Source: Chloroflexota bacterium
Lineage (GTDB): Bacteria > Chloroflexota > Anaerolineae > Anaerolineales > UBA4823
Length of the DNA stretch: 64,000 nt
Reading direction: 5' to 3'
Assembly: GCA_029782365.1 (NCBI GenBank)
Contig: JAKOUW010000014.1
Location: 40,624 to 104,623 of the forward strand
In this document: piece by piece, positions 51,998 through 61,307 of the stretch
Numbering within the stretch: position 1 is the first letter of the stretch
Layout of the letters: each line of letters opens with the position of its first letter
Program-made: the position numbers and the translations under genes
Notes under the pieces: generated by a model
What the model was told of the DNA's origin: nothing
The model's database searches: none
What the model saw: the letters and a program-made list of their open reading frames with translations, nothing else

Positions 51998-53241
51998 ACC
52001 GTCTCCAGCGCTTCGGCTGAGCAAACCAGCGATAGAAAGGTGATATCATCTTCCTGCTCCCAACTCGGACCGGTAAATTCAGCCAGGCGAAATAGCAAGT
52101 GCGGCACTACCCCTGCCTGGCGGTTTACCTCTCTCAGGCAGGCACGCAGGTATGGAAAGCCGAATATTTCCCCCCGGGGGTTGTGAGCTTCTACAATGCC
52201 ATCCGTATAAAGGAGCAGCCCGCTGCCTGGCAGCAGGTGGGCTTCGTTTTCGGCATAGGTCATCCCTGGCAGCAATCCAAGCGGCATGCCCGTGGCGCGC
52301 AGCTCTTGCACGCCATCACGGTTGATCTGCACCGGCAGATTGTGCCCGGCATTCGCAAAACGAAAAATCCCCCGTCCGGGATCGAGCAGCCCGTAAAGGC
52401 AGGTGACAAACATGCTGCGCGGCATTTGCGGGCAAAGCAAGGCGTTCACCCGCTCCAGCAGCACGCCGGGAGAAACACCGGAGCTGGCCACGGCGCGCAG
52501 GACGCTGCACGTCACTGCCATCATCAGCGCTGCCGGCACGCCTTTGCCCGAAACATCGGCGATCAACACCCCAAACTGCCCATCCGGGTAGGCGAGAATG
52601 TCGTAAAAGTCGCCGCTCACCGAGCGGGCTGGCTGCCAGTGAGCTGTGAATTGCCAGCCTGGAGGCGAAGAAATTTGCTCGGGCAGCAGGCTGGCCTGGA
52701 TCAGGTGGGCAATTTCCAGCTCGTGCTCGAGTTTTTCTTTTTCCACCAGGGCTGCCTGGGCGTGCTGTAAATCAAGATAAGCCTGGGTCAAGGCCTGGTT
52801 TTTTCCCTGAAGATCACGGATGGTGTCAGCTTCTGAACGGCGCAGGCGGCGATCCATTTCGCGCAAGAAGCGCAGCGACAGGTCCGGGTGGCCCTGGAGC
52901 ATGATCTTGAATTGCTCAGGGGTTATTTCAGCCCACACCACTTCGCCCAGGGCGCGGGCGCTGGCCGAGCGCAAGCCGCCCTCTTCCAGCAGGCTCATCT
53001 CTCCTAGAAAATCGCCCGGGCCCATAAGCGCCAACCGGCGCTCTTCCGGTGTCCCCAGGGCTTTGATGATCTCGATCTCGCCGCTGAGGAGAATGGAGAA
53101 CCGATCGCCCGGATCGCCTTCCTGAAACATGACAGACCCGGCTGGAAACGCCCGGCTGTGAAAAGCAAGCGCCAGGCGGCTCAACTCATCCTCGCTGAGG
53201 TGGGCCAGCAGTTGGACGCGGCGCAGAAGTTCAGGATTCAT
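51994..53241 (-). CDS. cNMP-binding SpoIIE-type (PPM) serine phosphatase
   Basis: The 415-residue protein has an N-terminal cyclic-nucleotide-binding domain with GDFLGEMSLLEEGGLRSASA: Glu81 and Arg91 of the phosphate-binding cassette are intact. A coiled coil (~125-175) links to the PP2C/SpoIIE domain, with metal-binding SVSGDFYDIL, VLIADVSGKGVPAALMM and TDGIVEAHNPRGE. It would dephosphorylate a partner, typically an anti-sigma-factor antagonist, under cNMP control. It converges with the cyclase gene. Confidence 0.9.
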   Translation of the reverse strand: MNPELLRRVQLLAHLSEDELSRLALAFHSRAFPAGSVMFQEGDPGDRFSILLSGEIEIIKALGTPEERRLALMGPGDFLGEMSLLEEGGLRSASARALGEVVWAEITPEQFKIMLQGHPDLSLRFLREMDRRLRRSEADTIRDLQGKNQALTQAYLDLQHAQAALVEKEKLEHELEIAHLIQASLLPEQISSPPGWQFTAHWQPARSVSGDFYDILAYPDGQFGVLIADVSGKGVPAALMMAVTCSVLRAVASSGVSPGVLLERVNALLCPQMPRSMFVTCLYGLLDPGRGIFRFANAGHNLPVQINRDGVQELRATGMPLGLLPGMTYAENEAHLLPGSGLLLYTDGIVEAHNPRGEIFGFPYLRACLREVNRQAGVVPHLLFRLAEFTGPSWEQEDDITFLSLVCSAEALETV

Positions 53242-53280
53242 GCGCTGCCGCGGTCAGCCTGCTCTTTCAAGGAGTGTGCG

Positions 53281-53328
53281 CCAATACCCGTCATTAAGGG
53301 TAATGATACTCTAAAATCCGGGTATTGG
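53281..53328. repeat. 10-bp inverted repeat between two minus-strand genes
   Basis: CCAATACCCG (53281-53290) and CGGGTATTGG (53319-53328) are perfect complements. Inside, CATTA and TAATG form a second small inverted repeat. No T-run is present. It may be an operator for the phosphatase gene or the end of the ars transcript. Confidence 0.5.
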
Positions 53329-53375
53329 ATAATGAGTTCAGGTATGCAGGTGTTGGTTAACCAGCATGACAGGTT

Positions 53376-54641
53376 TCAAGGGCATTGGATGACTCCTTGC
53401 GCCCACAGGCACACGCCGCATACTGGCGCAGGGTTTTGGAAGCAGTCTTCTACATTGCCCTCCGCCAGCTCGCAGCCGCCGCAGAAAGTGCAGGGTGCAA
53501 AGCTGAAATTGTGCAGGCGTTCGCGATAGGCCACATATTCCGGGTCCAACCACAGGTCTTTTAACGAGCGCTCCGCCACGTGGCCGATCACATGGCGGGA
53601 GTTGGTCAGGGCGCGCTCTTTCAAGAAGCTGTTGTGGGTGTGCATCAGCGCCCAGCACGGTGCGGCGTAGCCATCCCAGGTGATGGACATGGTGCCGGCT
53701 TCGACGAAATTGCACACATCGTTGGCGCCAGCCCAGTTGTTGCCCGCATAAGTGATGTTACAGCCGCTGGTAAAAGCTTTAAAGAGGGCGTCACGCGTAA
53801 TTTCGTTGATGTCGATCTTAGGCAAATTCAGACGCGGCACGTGCCGGCAGTGGTCGAGGTAAGCGTTGTCCATCAACACCCGGTTGTACAGGCGCTCGGA
53901 GCGCATCTCAGGTGTGGCGGGCTGCAGGTTGCTGACCGAGAAATCCCTGGCGCGGAAAGAAGCTCCCAGGCGAATGACCTCGGGCAGCTCGTTGATGTTG
54001 CGCTGCATGGCGACGAATGCCACGCCGATATCCGGCTTGGGGAAATGCCCGGCTTTGCGCAGGCGGTCCAGGCTGTGCATGTTTTCCACAACGTTATGCA
54101 GTTCAGCGCCCAGGCGCACATCGGCGTAACTCTCCGCCGTGGCACCGTCGATGGAGACCCACAGCATATCCAGGCCGGCATCGATGATCGCTTTGCTGCG
54201 TTTTTCGGTCAGCAGCGTTCCGTTGGTGATCATCTCCACACGCGGGATGCCGGCTTGTTTGGCCTGGGCAATCCATTCGATGGTGCGGTGGTGCGCCAGC
54301 GGCTCGCCGATGCCGCCGAAATACAGGCTGGGGATGGGGTCGAGTTCGGCCATCCCTTTGAGGATTCTAGCGAATGTTTCGTCATCCATATGCCCGTTCG
54401 GCTCGTTCCAACCGTGGCGGAAACAGGTGACACACTCCAGGTTGCACACCACCGTCGGCTCGACATAAATTTTAGTCAGGTGAGTCACCGGGCGGTGAAG
54501 TTTAATGAAGTTTGCACCTTCGTCAAGGCGCACCTGCGCTCCAGGCAGCATCCCATAGCGAGAAGCCACTTCTTTGGGGATAACCAGGTCTCCATTTTCG
54601 TTGATTTGCGCCCAGGCGGTTGTTTGCTTAACCGATACCAT
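53376..54641 (-). CDS. Radical SAM protein with N-terminal AbrB-like and C-terminal SPASM-like domains
   Basis: The 421-residue protein has a strong GGGAGG RBS. Residues 8-50 (WAQINENGDLVIPKEVASRY) form a SpoVT/AbrB swapped-hairpin-like domain. The radical SAM core follows, with CNLECVTC (C66, C70, C73) and YFGGIGEPLAH. The last ~120 residues hold about eight cysteines (for example CTFCGGCELAE, VCGVCLW), consistent with auxiliary Fe-S clusters of SPASM/twitch type. It may be a peptide- or cofactor-modifying enzyme; tungsten-cofactor maturases are one possible relative. It is last on the ars strand after arsC, so a role in arsenic metabolism is possible but unproven. Confidence 0.75.
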   Translation of the reverse strand: MVSVKQTTAWAQINENGDLVIPKEVASRYGMLPGAQVRLDEGANFIKLHRPVTHLTKIYVEPTVVCNLECVTCFRHGWNEPNGHMDDETFARILKGMAELDPIPSLYFGGIGEPLAHHRTIEWIAQAKQAGIPRVEMITNGTLLTEKRSKAIIDAGLDMLWVSIDGATAESYADVRLGAELHNVVENMHSLDRLRKAGHFPKPDIGVAFVAMQRNINELPEVIRLGASFRARDFSVSNLQPATPEMRSERLYNRVLMDNAYLDHCRHVPRLNLPKIDINEITRDALFKAFTSGCNITYAGNNWAGANDVCNFVEAGTMSITWDGYAAPCWALMHTHNSFLKERALTNSRHVIGHVAERSLKDLWLDPEYVAYRERLHNFSFAPCTFCGGCELAEGNVEDCFQNPAPVCGVCLWAQGVIQCP

Positions 54642-54689
54642 CAGGAGCCTCCCGCTAGCATATTTGGCAGAGAGCTGCCTGCTATAATT

Positions 54690-55106
54690 TTAGTCCAATA
54701 ATAGAGGAAGTGCCTGCCAGATAGCGTCGCGCACCTGGCGGAAAACCGTTAGAACCTGCTCTTCTGTGCCTTCGGCCTTAGCCGGATCAGGGAAGCTGTG
54801 GTGCAGACGCTGGCCTGGGCCCAGCCAGAGCGGGCAGTCTTCGGCTGCCGAGTCGCAGACGGTGATCACCCGGTCGAACGACTGGCCGCGGAATTCATCC
54901 ACTGGTTTCGAACGGCCATTGTGCTGGATGCCGATTTCCGCCAACACTGCCAACGCCTTGGGATGGACATAACCGGTAGGGCGCGTACCAGCGCTGAACG
55001 CCTGCCATTCCTCGCCCAGGCGGGCATTGACCAGCGCCTCGGCTAACTGTGAGCGGCAGGAGTTGCCTGTGCACAAGAAGAGCACTTTGCGTTTGGAAGT
55101 GGCCAT
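54690..55106 (-). CDS. arsC: Arsenate reductase, low-molecular-weight phosphatase type
   Basis: The 138-residue protein carries the P-loop VLFLCTGNSCRSQLAEA near its start and the second redox region VITVCDSAAEDCPLW, as in thioredoxin-coupled ArsC. It reduces arsenate to arsenite for export by the Acr3 encoded just upstream. The start follows the acr3 stop by one base. Confidence 0.92.
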   Translation of the reverse strand: MATSKRKVLFLCTGNSCRSQLAEALVNARLGEEWQAFSAGTRPTGYVHPKALAVLAEIGIQHNGRSKPVDEFRGQSFDRVITVCDSAAEDCPLWLGPGQRLHHSFPDPAKAEGTEEQVLTVFRQVRDAIWQALPLLLD

Positions 55107-55107
55107 A

Positions 55108-56190
55108 TCAAAGCACCGTTTTTGGATAATAGCGTTTTTGCAGCCAGAAGGCCACGTTGACCAGGCCGATCATCACCGGCACTTCCACCAGCGGACCAAC
55201 TACTGCGCTGAAGGCCTGCCCGGAGGTGATGCCGAAGACTGCCACGGCCACGGCGATGGCTAGCTCGAAATTGTTGCTGGCGGCCGTGAATGAGAGTGTT
55301 GCCGTGCGCGAGTAGTCTGCCCCGGCCAGCTTGCCCATGGAAAAGCTGACCAGAAACATGATGACGAAGTAAAACAAAAGCGGGATGGCGATGCGCACGA
55401 CATCCAGGGGAATGGTTAGAATCAGTTCGCCCTTCAGGCTGAACATAACGACGATTGTAAACAGCAGTGCTATCAGGGTCAAAGGGCTGATGCGGGGCAC
55501 GAATTCACGGTGGTACCAGTCTGCGCCTTTTATTCTCACCAACACCAGGCGGGTGAAAAAGCCTGCCAGGAAAGGAATGCCGAGGTAAATGAACACACTG
55601 CGGGCGATCTCGGCAATGCTGATCTGCACCACCGCGCCGCTCAAACCAAACCAGGTGGGCAGCACAGTGATGAAGATATAGGCATACAGGCTGTAAAAAA
55701 GCACCTGGAAAATGCTGTTGAAAGCCACCAGCCCGGCGGCGTATTCGGTATCTCCCTTGGCCAGCTCGTTCCACACGATGACCATAGCGATGCAGCGCGC
55801 CAGACCGATCAGGATCAAGCCAGACATGTACTCGGGTTTATTGCGCAGAAAAATGATCGCCAGGAGAAACATCAGCACCGGGCCGATCACCCAGTTTTGG
55901 AGCAAAGACAGCCCCAACACTTTCCAGTTGCGAAAAACATCGCCCAGCTCTTCATAATGCACCTTCGCCAGCGGCGGATACATCATTAAGATCAGCCCGA
56001 CAGCGATTGGAACATTCGTGGTGCCTACGGACACCGCCTGGTTGAAAGCAGCGACGCCCGCCGGGAAAAGGAAGCCGATAGCTACACCGGCAGCCATGGC
56101 CAGGAAAATCCACATCGTAAGATAACGATCCAGAAAAGAAAGCTGCTGAATCATAGGCAGCTTCAGAGCTGATGCTTTTTGTACCGTCAT
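55108..56190 (-). CDS. acr3: Arsenite efflux permease Acr3
   Basis: The start is ATG 56190 with AAGGAG upstream, overlapping the arsM stop as ATGA; the product is 360 residues. Ten membrane segments are expected. [15 protein letters not shown] and [18 protein letters not shown], the latter with the essential Cys in helix 4, are Acr3 signatures. It extrudes arsenite using the proton gradient. Confidence 0.93.
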   Translation of the reverse strand: MTVQKASALKLPMIQQLSFLDRYLTMWIFLAMAAGVAIGFLFPAGVAAFNQAVSVGTTNVPIAVGLILMMYPPLAKVHYEELGDVFRNWKVLGLSLLQNWVIGPVLMFLLAIIFLRNKPEYMSGLILIGLARCIAMVIVWNELAKGDTEYAAGLVAFNSIFQVLFYSLYAYIFITVLPTWFGLSGAVVQISIAEIARSVFIYLGIPFLAGFFTRLVLVRIKGADWYHREFVPRISPLTLIALLFTIVVMFSLKGELILTIPLDVVRIAIPLLFYFVIMFLVSFSMGKLAGADYSRTATLSFTAASNNFELAIAVAVAVFGITSGQAFSAVVGPLVEVPVMIGLVNVAFWLQKRYYPKTVL

Positions 56191-57593
56191 GATGATTTCT
56201 CCTTTTTGACTGCGGAAACCTGCACGCTGTAGATCGGCACGCCCTCGGAAATGCCGGCGCTGGTCGAGCGCCGCACCTGCACATCCTGGAAGCCAGCCTG
56301 CCTGACCAGGTCGACATACTCTTGCTCGGGCAAAGCGCCAGAAATGCATTCCGACCAGCCAGACAGCGAGTCGCGCACTGCCGGCGGCAGCGGGCCGCCG
56401 AAGACGGTGTCGTTCACTTCCAGCCGCCCGCCGTTTCTTAACACCCGGAAGGCCTCCTGAAAGACTTTGCCTTTGTCTTCCGACAGGTTGATCACACAGT
56501 TCGAGATGATCACATCGACCAGGTTATCTTTAAGGGGCAGTTTTTCGGCATAGCCGTGGCGGAACTTGACGTTGTTATATCCGCCCTTTTGTGCTGTGCG
56601 GCGAGCGCGCTGCAGCATGGCAGGAGTCATATCTACGCCGTACACGAAGCCGGTTGGCCCCACCCGCCTGGCTGCCAGGAAGACATCGATCCCGCCGCCC
56701 GAGCCGATATCCAGCACCACTTCGCCAGCTTTTAAATTCGCCATGGCGATCGGATTACCGCAGCCCAGCGAAATCTCGGCCGCCTCGGCAGGGATCTCGG
56801 CCTTTTCGGCCGCGCTGTAGCCAGCCACCCAATCCACCATGCTCACCTCATCGATGGAAATCGTGCCGGGCGAACAGCAGCTGCCATCGCCGCAGCCACA
56901 GCCGCCCTGGGCCTGGGTGGCGTAGCTAGCTTGCACCGCTTCATGGCGCTTCATGCGTTTCGTACCGGTGGCGACGAAGATGCTGATGTCGGCCTGCTCG
57001 CCGCCGTCGCTTTTGCATTCTGATTGGCAGGATTGACCGGTGCAGTCCACGACGATATTCACCAGACCGGCCTGCTCGAACCAGGCACGCACCTGGGAAC
57101 GCTCGAACCCCAGCCAGAGATCAGCCATTTCGGTTTTCAACCATTTGTGTTGGTGGCTGTCCATATCAGTGATCACCAGCCTGCCGCCAGGTTTCAGCAG
57201 GCGCGCCATCTCGCGGATAGAGGCCAGTGGGTCGGGACAGTGGTGCAGGTACATGTTGGCGAACACGGCATCCAGCGAGCCGTCTGGCAAGGGCAGTGAC
57301 AGGCCGTCAGCGGTGTGGAAGGTGACGTTGTCGAAGGCCGTCAGGTTCTTGCGGGCGATGGCGATCATCTCAGACGAGCCGTCGATCACGTGCACGTGCT
57401 GAACAAGCGGCGCCAGTCCGGCGGCGATAAATCCGGTGCCTGCGCCCACATCGGCCGCCGCCATGCTGGGGTGGAGGTAGGCTTTGGCAAAGGCGCTTTC
57501 GCGCACCGCCTCGGTAAAATAGCCGGCGCGCAGTGCATCCCACTGCCCAGCGACCTGCGCAAAATAACTCGCAGATGGGTTTGATGAAGTCAT
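56187..57593 (-). CDS. arsM: Double methyltransferase fusion with C-terminal ArsM (arsenite methyltransferase)
   Basis: The 468-residue protein has two class I methyltransferase domains. The N-terminal domain has motif [15 protein letters not shown] (from residue 48) and ends with cysteines [11 protein letters not shown] Cys/Gly linker, [14 protein letters not shown] (230-243), leads to the ArsM domain. There [44 protein letters not shown] and SECISGALP supply the three cysteines typical of As(III) S-adenosylmethionine methyltransferases. ArsM makes methylated, partly volatile arsenicals. The N-terminal partner's substrate is unknown. AAGGAG precedes ATG 57593. Confidence 0.85.
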   Translation of the reverse strand: MTSSNPSASYFAQVAGQWDALRAGYFTEAVRESAFAKAYLHPSMAAADVGAGTGFIAAGLAPLVQHVHVIDGSSEMIAIARKNLTAFDNVTFHTADGLSLPLPDGSLDAVFANMYLHHCPDPLASIREMARLLKPGGRLVITDMDSHQHKWLKTEMADLWLGFERSQVRAWFEQAGLVNIVVDCTGQSCQSECKSDGGEQADISIFVATGTKRMKRHEAVQASYATQAQGGCGCGDGSCCSPGTISIDEVSMVDWVAGYSAAEKAEIPAEAAEISLGCGNPIAMANLKAGEVVLDIGSGGGIDVFLAARRVGPTGFVYGVDMTPAMLQRARRTAQKGGYNNVKFRHGYAEKLPLKDNLVDVIISNCVINLSEDKGKVFQEAFRVLRNGGRLEVNDTVFGGPLPPAVRDSLSGWSECISGALPEQEYVDLVRQAGFQDVQVRRSTSAGISEGVPIYSVQVSAVKKEKSS

Positions 57594-57635
57594 TGTTGAT
57601 CTCCTTTATCGCAAAAATACGATGATATGGGTGTG

Positions 57636-57658
57636 AAAAAAGCGCCGTTTGCGGCGCT
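57636..57658 (-). terminator. Hairpin terminator between arsR and arsM
   Basis: Read on the minus strand, AGCGCCG/CGGCGCT around a short loop is followed by TTTTT. It lies 10 bases after the arsR stop and may make arsR more abundant than the distal genes. Confidence 0.7.
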
Positions 57659-57667
57659 GAGGTGTGG

Positions 57668-57985
57668 CTAACAACACTCCCGCTGATCTTTTTGCAGCCA
57701 ACTTCCAATTTGCTCTTTCAGCCATTGCAAACCCTCAGGATTCAAGCAGTAGCAAGTAGCTGGACCCTCAATCTCACCTTTGATCAGGCCGGCTTCACGC
57801 AGCACTTTGAGGTGCTGGCTGACGGTGGACTGCGCCAGGGGGGTGTAATTGACGATGTCGTTGGTGATGCACATCTGGTTGGCGGCCAGGAATTCAATGA
57901 TCTGGAAGCGCACAGGGTTTCCTAACGCTTTGAGCATTTTGGCAAGGCGCTGCTTTTCGGGGGAAAGGACAAGTTGGGTTTTCAT
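57668..57985 (-). CDS. arsR: ArsR/SmtB-family repressor
   Basis: The 105-residue protein has the winged helix LAKMLKALGNPVRFQIIEFL and STVSQHLKVLREAGLIKG. Candidate metal thiols are MCITND, TCYCLN and the terminal RECC, a placement different from the classical ELCVC site. It should repress the ars operon until As(III) binds. The promoter and a perfect operator abut the start. Confidence 0.9.
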   Translation of the reverse strand: MKTQLVLSPEKQRLAKMLKALGNPVRFQIIEFLAANQMCITNDIVNYTPLAQSTVSQHLKVLREAGLIKGEIEGPATCYCLNPEGLQWLKEQIGSWLQKDQRECC

Positions 57986-57988
57986 ACA

Positions 57989-58025
57989 ATATCGTAATTT
58001 TACGATATAATATGTGGTGTGTCAA
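57989..58025 (-). promoter_or_regulatory. ars promoter and ArsR operator
   Basis: On the minus strand a -35 TTGACA (58025-58020) and a -10 TAAAAT (58002-57997) are 17 bp apart. A perfect inverted repeat, ATATCGTAA (57989-57997)/TTACGATAT (58000-58008), covers the -10 box. Transcription should start about five bases before the arsR ATG, so the message is nearly leaderless. Confidence 0.75.
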
Positions 58026-58287
58026 GCAATTGAGCCATATAGAAGGCCAGGAATTGGAAGCCGCACGCCAGGCAGGCTTGTGCCTGAGCAGTATGCTGGT
58101 TTGTGTGATATCCAGCATGAACCTGCTCACCTCATAGAGCGCCTCATAGATTTACAAAAGGCTCGCCTGCGGAAGCGCTCCGTTTGAGCCAGGCGCTGGG
58201 CGGGCAGGTGTTGCTCGGCTGGGAAGAGGCTGATGTGCAGCCAGGTTGAAAAAACAGGCTTTTCAGCCTGGAGTGATGGTGGAAGAT
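58026..58287. other. Intergenic region, no recognised gene
   Basis: Between the ars promoter and the haem chemoreceptor stop there are 262 bases. Short plus-strand open stretches occur (for example HEPAHLIERLIDLQKARLRK near 58120) that look like a protein remnant, without a start or an RBS. A short hairpin-like stretch (CAGGCTTTTCAGCCTG) lies near 58255-58270. Confidence 0.4.
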
Positions 58288-60666
58288 TTACTGCGCCAGG
58301 CGGTCAAATAGGGGTTCGCCAGCGGCAGGCATCCACTCGCCTGGTTCCAGCTCTCCGGCTCCGTCCAGGTTGAAGCGCGCCATCACCGACTGCAAAGCCC
58401 GTGCCATGCTTTCCAGAGCCCGGGCAGAATCGGCCACTTCTTCTATTTGGGCGCGCACTTCCTCGCTGCTGGCGGTCACTTCTTCAACGGCGGCGCTGTT
58501 TTGCTGGCTGACACTGGCGATGTTTTCGATAGCGCGCGTCACTTTTTCCGAGTCGTGCGACATATCTTGCGTGGAGCGAGTGTTGCGCTCCACCACGCCT
58601 GCCACCTGGTCGATCGAATTGACCAGGTTTGCGGAGGCTGAGCCAACTTCTTCGGTGGCCTGCTGGGCCTGTGCGGCCTGTTCGTACACCGCCTGGGAAG
58701 CGGTCAGAATGCCGGCGAGCGCCTGTCCGGCCCGGTTCGAGTGGCTGACGCCTGTCTCAACCTCTTGCGCGCCGGCTTGCATCGCCAGCACCGCCTCGGA
58801 GACTGTCTTCTGGATGCTTTTTACCAGGCTGGCGATCTCTTTGGTGGCTTGCATGGAGCGCTCGGCCAGCTTGCGCACCTCATCGGCCACCACGGCAAAA
58901 CCGGCGCCGTGTTCGCCCGCGCGGGCCGCTTCGATGGCAGCGTTGAGCGCCAGCAGATTGGTCTGCGAGGCAATGTTGTCGATAGTCTCGAGAATGCTGC
59001 CGATCTGGTTTGACAGGCTGCCCATTTCCTGCACTTTGCGCGCTGAGAGATCCACTTTAACCTTGATGCTCTGCATGTTCTCCAGTGTCTCCTCGATAGT
59101 CTTGCTGCCTTCCAGAGCGGTCCGAGATGCCTCGGCTGAGCGGCCAGCGACCAGGCGCGTGCTGTCTGCCAGGCGTCTCACCGAACCGCTGATCGTGTCA
59201 GTGACCTGCGATGCGCTGGAGACAGCCGCTGCCTGCTGGCGTGCCCCGGCTGCCACTGTTTCGATGCCGCGCTCCAATTTTTCAACTGAGGCGGCTGTGT
59301 CAGATACCGATACAGACTGCTGGTTGATGCCCTGTGAGACCTGCTGCATTGTCATACTGATTTGCCCGACCGCTTCACGCGCCTGCCCCGATGAGGCGGC
59401 CAGCGAGCGCGAAGCCTGGTTGAGTTCATCTACATTCTGATTAACCGTCCGGATCAACTCTTGCAGGGCGCCGACCATGCCAGCAAAGGCACCGCCCAAC
59501 TCATCGAACGGCCCGCGCGGCGTCACCTGCACGGCCAGGTTGCCAGAGGCAATTTGCCTGGCCAACCCCGCCATTTCCTGCAGGTAACCAGTCATGCTGG
59601 CCAGGCCCCTGGCAGCCTGACCGATCTCATCTGCCCGGTTGGTGAGCTTCTCCCTGGCTTTTGCGTTGATTTCCCAGCGCAAATCGCCCATTTGCATTTT
59701 TTGAAGCTGGCTAGTCATGCTTTCCAATGGGGCACGCAGGCTGGTGGTCAGCGCAGCGCCCAGAAAAACGGCCAACAAAACGGCAATAATCCCGGTTGCA
59801 ACCATGCGTAAAACCGATTGGTTAAAGGTTTCGGCATTGGCAAGCTGTGAATCATGCGCCAGGCCCTCCATGAGCACGATGCAGTCGCTCAGCGACTGCA
59901 GGGCGTCTTTTTGGCTGGCCAGGGCATCGCCGCCCACCACGCGGTGCAAAGCGTCGCGCTCACTGCCTGCGTTCACCTGCTGCAGTAAATCGTTGATGAT
60001 CACTTGGTAATCGCCCCAGGCTTTGTCGAAATGCCCCAGTTCGGTGATTTCTTCTGCGCTGAGAGGCAGGCTGCGGTATTTGGAGATCAAGTCGTTGACC
60101 GTGACCACTTCCTGCAAGATCAATCCCTGAACCGAGCTGCGCTGCTGGGTAATCACTGCGGCGGGGTGGCAGGAGGCGCAATCTTGTGCGGCGGCGGTCG
60201 GCGTGGCGGCGGCCTGTACACTGCTCTGCTGAGCGGTCCGGCCGTGCAGGCTGTCGCTGGCTTGAGAAATATGGCAGGCAGCGCAGCGGCTGGCATCAGA
60301 GGCAACCGTCCCCGCAATGACATGGTGACCCTGGGCCTTGGCAGCATGGCAGGCAAGACAGTTGACGGCTGCCTGGCTGGCTGCTTCGGGAGTGGGTGTG
60401 GAGGCAACGGCAGCCTGGGCTGCCTTGGGAACCGGTATCTGGAGGTACAGCTTTAAATTGCCGTCGATCTGAAGCAAGTTGGCCTTGACCTCCCCCAGGT
60501 ACTCGATTGGGATCGTGCGGTTGGCATACAGGCTGACCAAACTGTTGTTAAGCTGGCTCATCACCAGGTAACTTAAGCCGATGACCACGCTCAACATGAC
60601 TACGATAATCGCAAAACTGCCGCCCAGCTTGGCGCCAATGTGCAAATTGTCCAGGAATTTCCTCAT
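58288..60666 (-). CDS. Methyl-accepting chemotaxis protein with three c-type haem motifs
   Basis: The start is ATG 60666 ([18 protein letters not shown]); the product is 792 residues. Membrane helices lie at ~17-37 and ~287-307. The outer region starts like a 4HB sensor ([20 protein letters not shown]). It then carries CLACH (103), CAACH (128) and CASCH (163) in an Ala/Thr/Gln-rich insert before the helical bundle resumes. Two HAMP-like segments (residues ~310-450) and a normal signalling tip ([33 protein letters not shown]) follow. It should sense redox state, O2 or NO by haem c, which needs a cytochrome c maturation system. Confidence 0.88.
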   Translation of the reverse strand: MRKFLDNLHIGAKLGGSFAIIVVMLSVVIGLSYLVMSQLNNSLVSLYANRTIPIEYLGEVKANLLQIDGNLKLYLQIPVPKAAQAAVASTPTPEAASQAAVNCLACHAAKAQGHHVIAGTVASDASRCAACHISQASDSLHGRTAQQSSVQAAATPTAAAQDCASCHPAAVITQQRSSVQGLILQEVVTVNDLISKYRSLPLSAEEITELGHFDKAWGDYQVIINDLLQQVNAGSERDALHRVVGGDALASQKDALQSLSDCIVLMEGLAHDSQLANAETFNQSVLRMVATGIIAVLLAVFLGAALTTSLRAPLESMTSQLQKMQMGDLRWEINAKAREKLTNRADEIGQAARGLASMTGYLQEMAGLARQIASGNLAVQVTPRGPFDELGGAFAGMVGALQELIRTVNQNVDELNQASRSLAASSGQAREAVGQISMTMQQVSQGINQQSVSVSDTAASVEKLERGIETVAAGARQQAAAVSSASQVTDTISGSVRRLADSTRLVAGRSAEASRTALEGSKTIEETLENMQSIKVKVDLSARKVQEMGSLSNQIGSILETIDNIASQTNLLALNAAIEAARAGEHGAGFAVVADEVRKLAERSMQATKEIASLVKSIQKTVSEAVLAMQAGAQEVETGVSHSNRAGQALAGILTASQAVYEQAAQAQQATEEVGSASANLVNSIDQVAGVVERNTRSTQDMSHDSEKVTRAIENIASVSQQNSAAVEEVTASSEEVRAQIEEVADSARALESMARALQSVMARFNLDGAGELEPGEWMPAAGEPLFDRLAQ

Positions 60667-60810
60667 AACCACGAAACCTTTGCAAATAATAAAATTTCTT
60701 CTTGATGCGGGGCGCTGCCGGTTGTCGAAGGCGCTTCTCACCATCCGCATGGTCATTCGCTAAGAGGATTATAGGTTTATCCGCTGGTCCTGAGAATAAA
60801 AACGAAATAA

Positions 60811-60860
60811 AAAAACGGACCCTAACCGCTGAATTTCTCATGCGGTTAGGGTCCGTTTTT
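60811..60860. terminator. Bidirectional intrinsic terminator
   Basis: A perfect 19-bp stem, AAAAACGGACCCTAACCGC (60811-60829) with its complement at 60842-60860, has A- and T-runs on both flanks. It ends the DUF2917 transcript and insulates the chemoreceptor gene. Confidence 0.9.
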
Positions 60861-60876
60861 TTTATTAAGCGAGCTT

Positions 60877-61146
60877 TTAGGCCAGCTCCAACTCGTGCTC
60901 TGCTTCGTCTTCCAGGCCGACGCAGGCTTCGTCAACGGCTTCGATGACGACTTTGCCGGTATGATCGCTCGAAAAATGATCACCCTGGCTCAGTACATAA
61001 TCTTTGGCGTCCCCTGTGCGTGTGATCCATAAAGCGCCCTGTTTACAGGCGATCTCCAGGTTGGTCTGGGCATTGCGTAAAGTCACCATCTCTCCTTTGT
61101 GCAGGAGCAGGTCAATATGTTTGTGCTGCTGTAAAATCGATAACAT
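60877..61146 (-). CDS. DUF2917 family protein (89 aa)
   Basis: The protein begins MLSILQQHKHIDLLLHKGEM and contains the family's GALWITRTGDAKDYVLSQGD and a small cupin-like beta fold. Its function is unknown. It is divergent from the MocR-type regulator, an arrangement I recall from other bacteria, which suggests that it is the regulator's target. Confidence 0.75.
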   Translation of the reverse strand: MLSILQQHKHIDLLLHKGEMVTLRNAQTNLEIACKQGALWITRTGDAKDYVLSQGDHFSSDHTGKVVIEAVDEACVGLEDEAEHELELA

Positions 61147-61191
61147 CTTTTACCTCCGTTCTATATTGATATTTTGCCTGAATTACTCTTT

Positions 61192-61274
61192 GCAGTACAG
61201 ATGCAGAAATATTCAATTGTAACCATAACAGTTTGTGGTATACTCAACTGTACTGCTTAATAGATGGGTATACT
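61192..61274. promoter_or_regulatory. Operator array between DUF2917 and MocR genes
   Basis: Two direct GGTATACT repeats start at 61237 and 61267, 30 bp apart (about three helical turns). An inverted pair, GCAGTACAG (61192-61200) and CTGTACTGC (61248-61256), surrounds the first. MocR-type regulators commonly bind direct repeats, and their spacing fits a dimer. Confidence 0.55.
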
Positions 61275-61307
61275 GTGCCGATTGACTGACAATTTGAGGA
61301 GAGTGCG

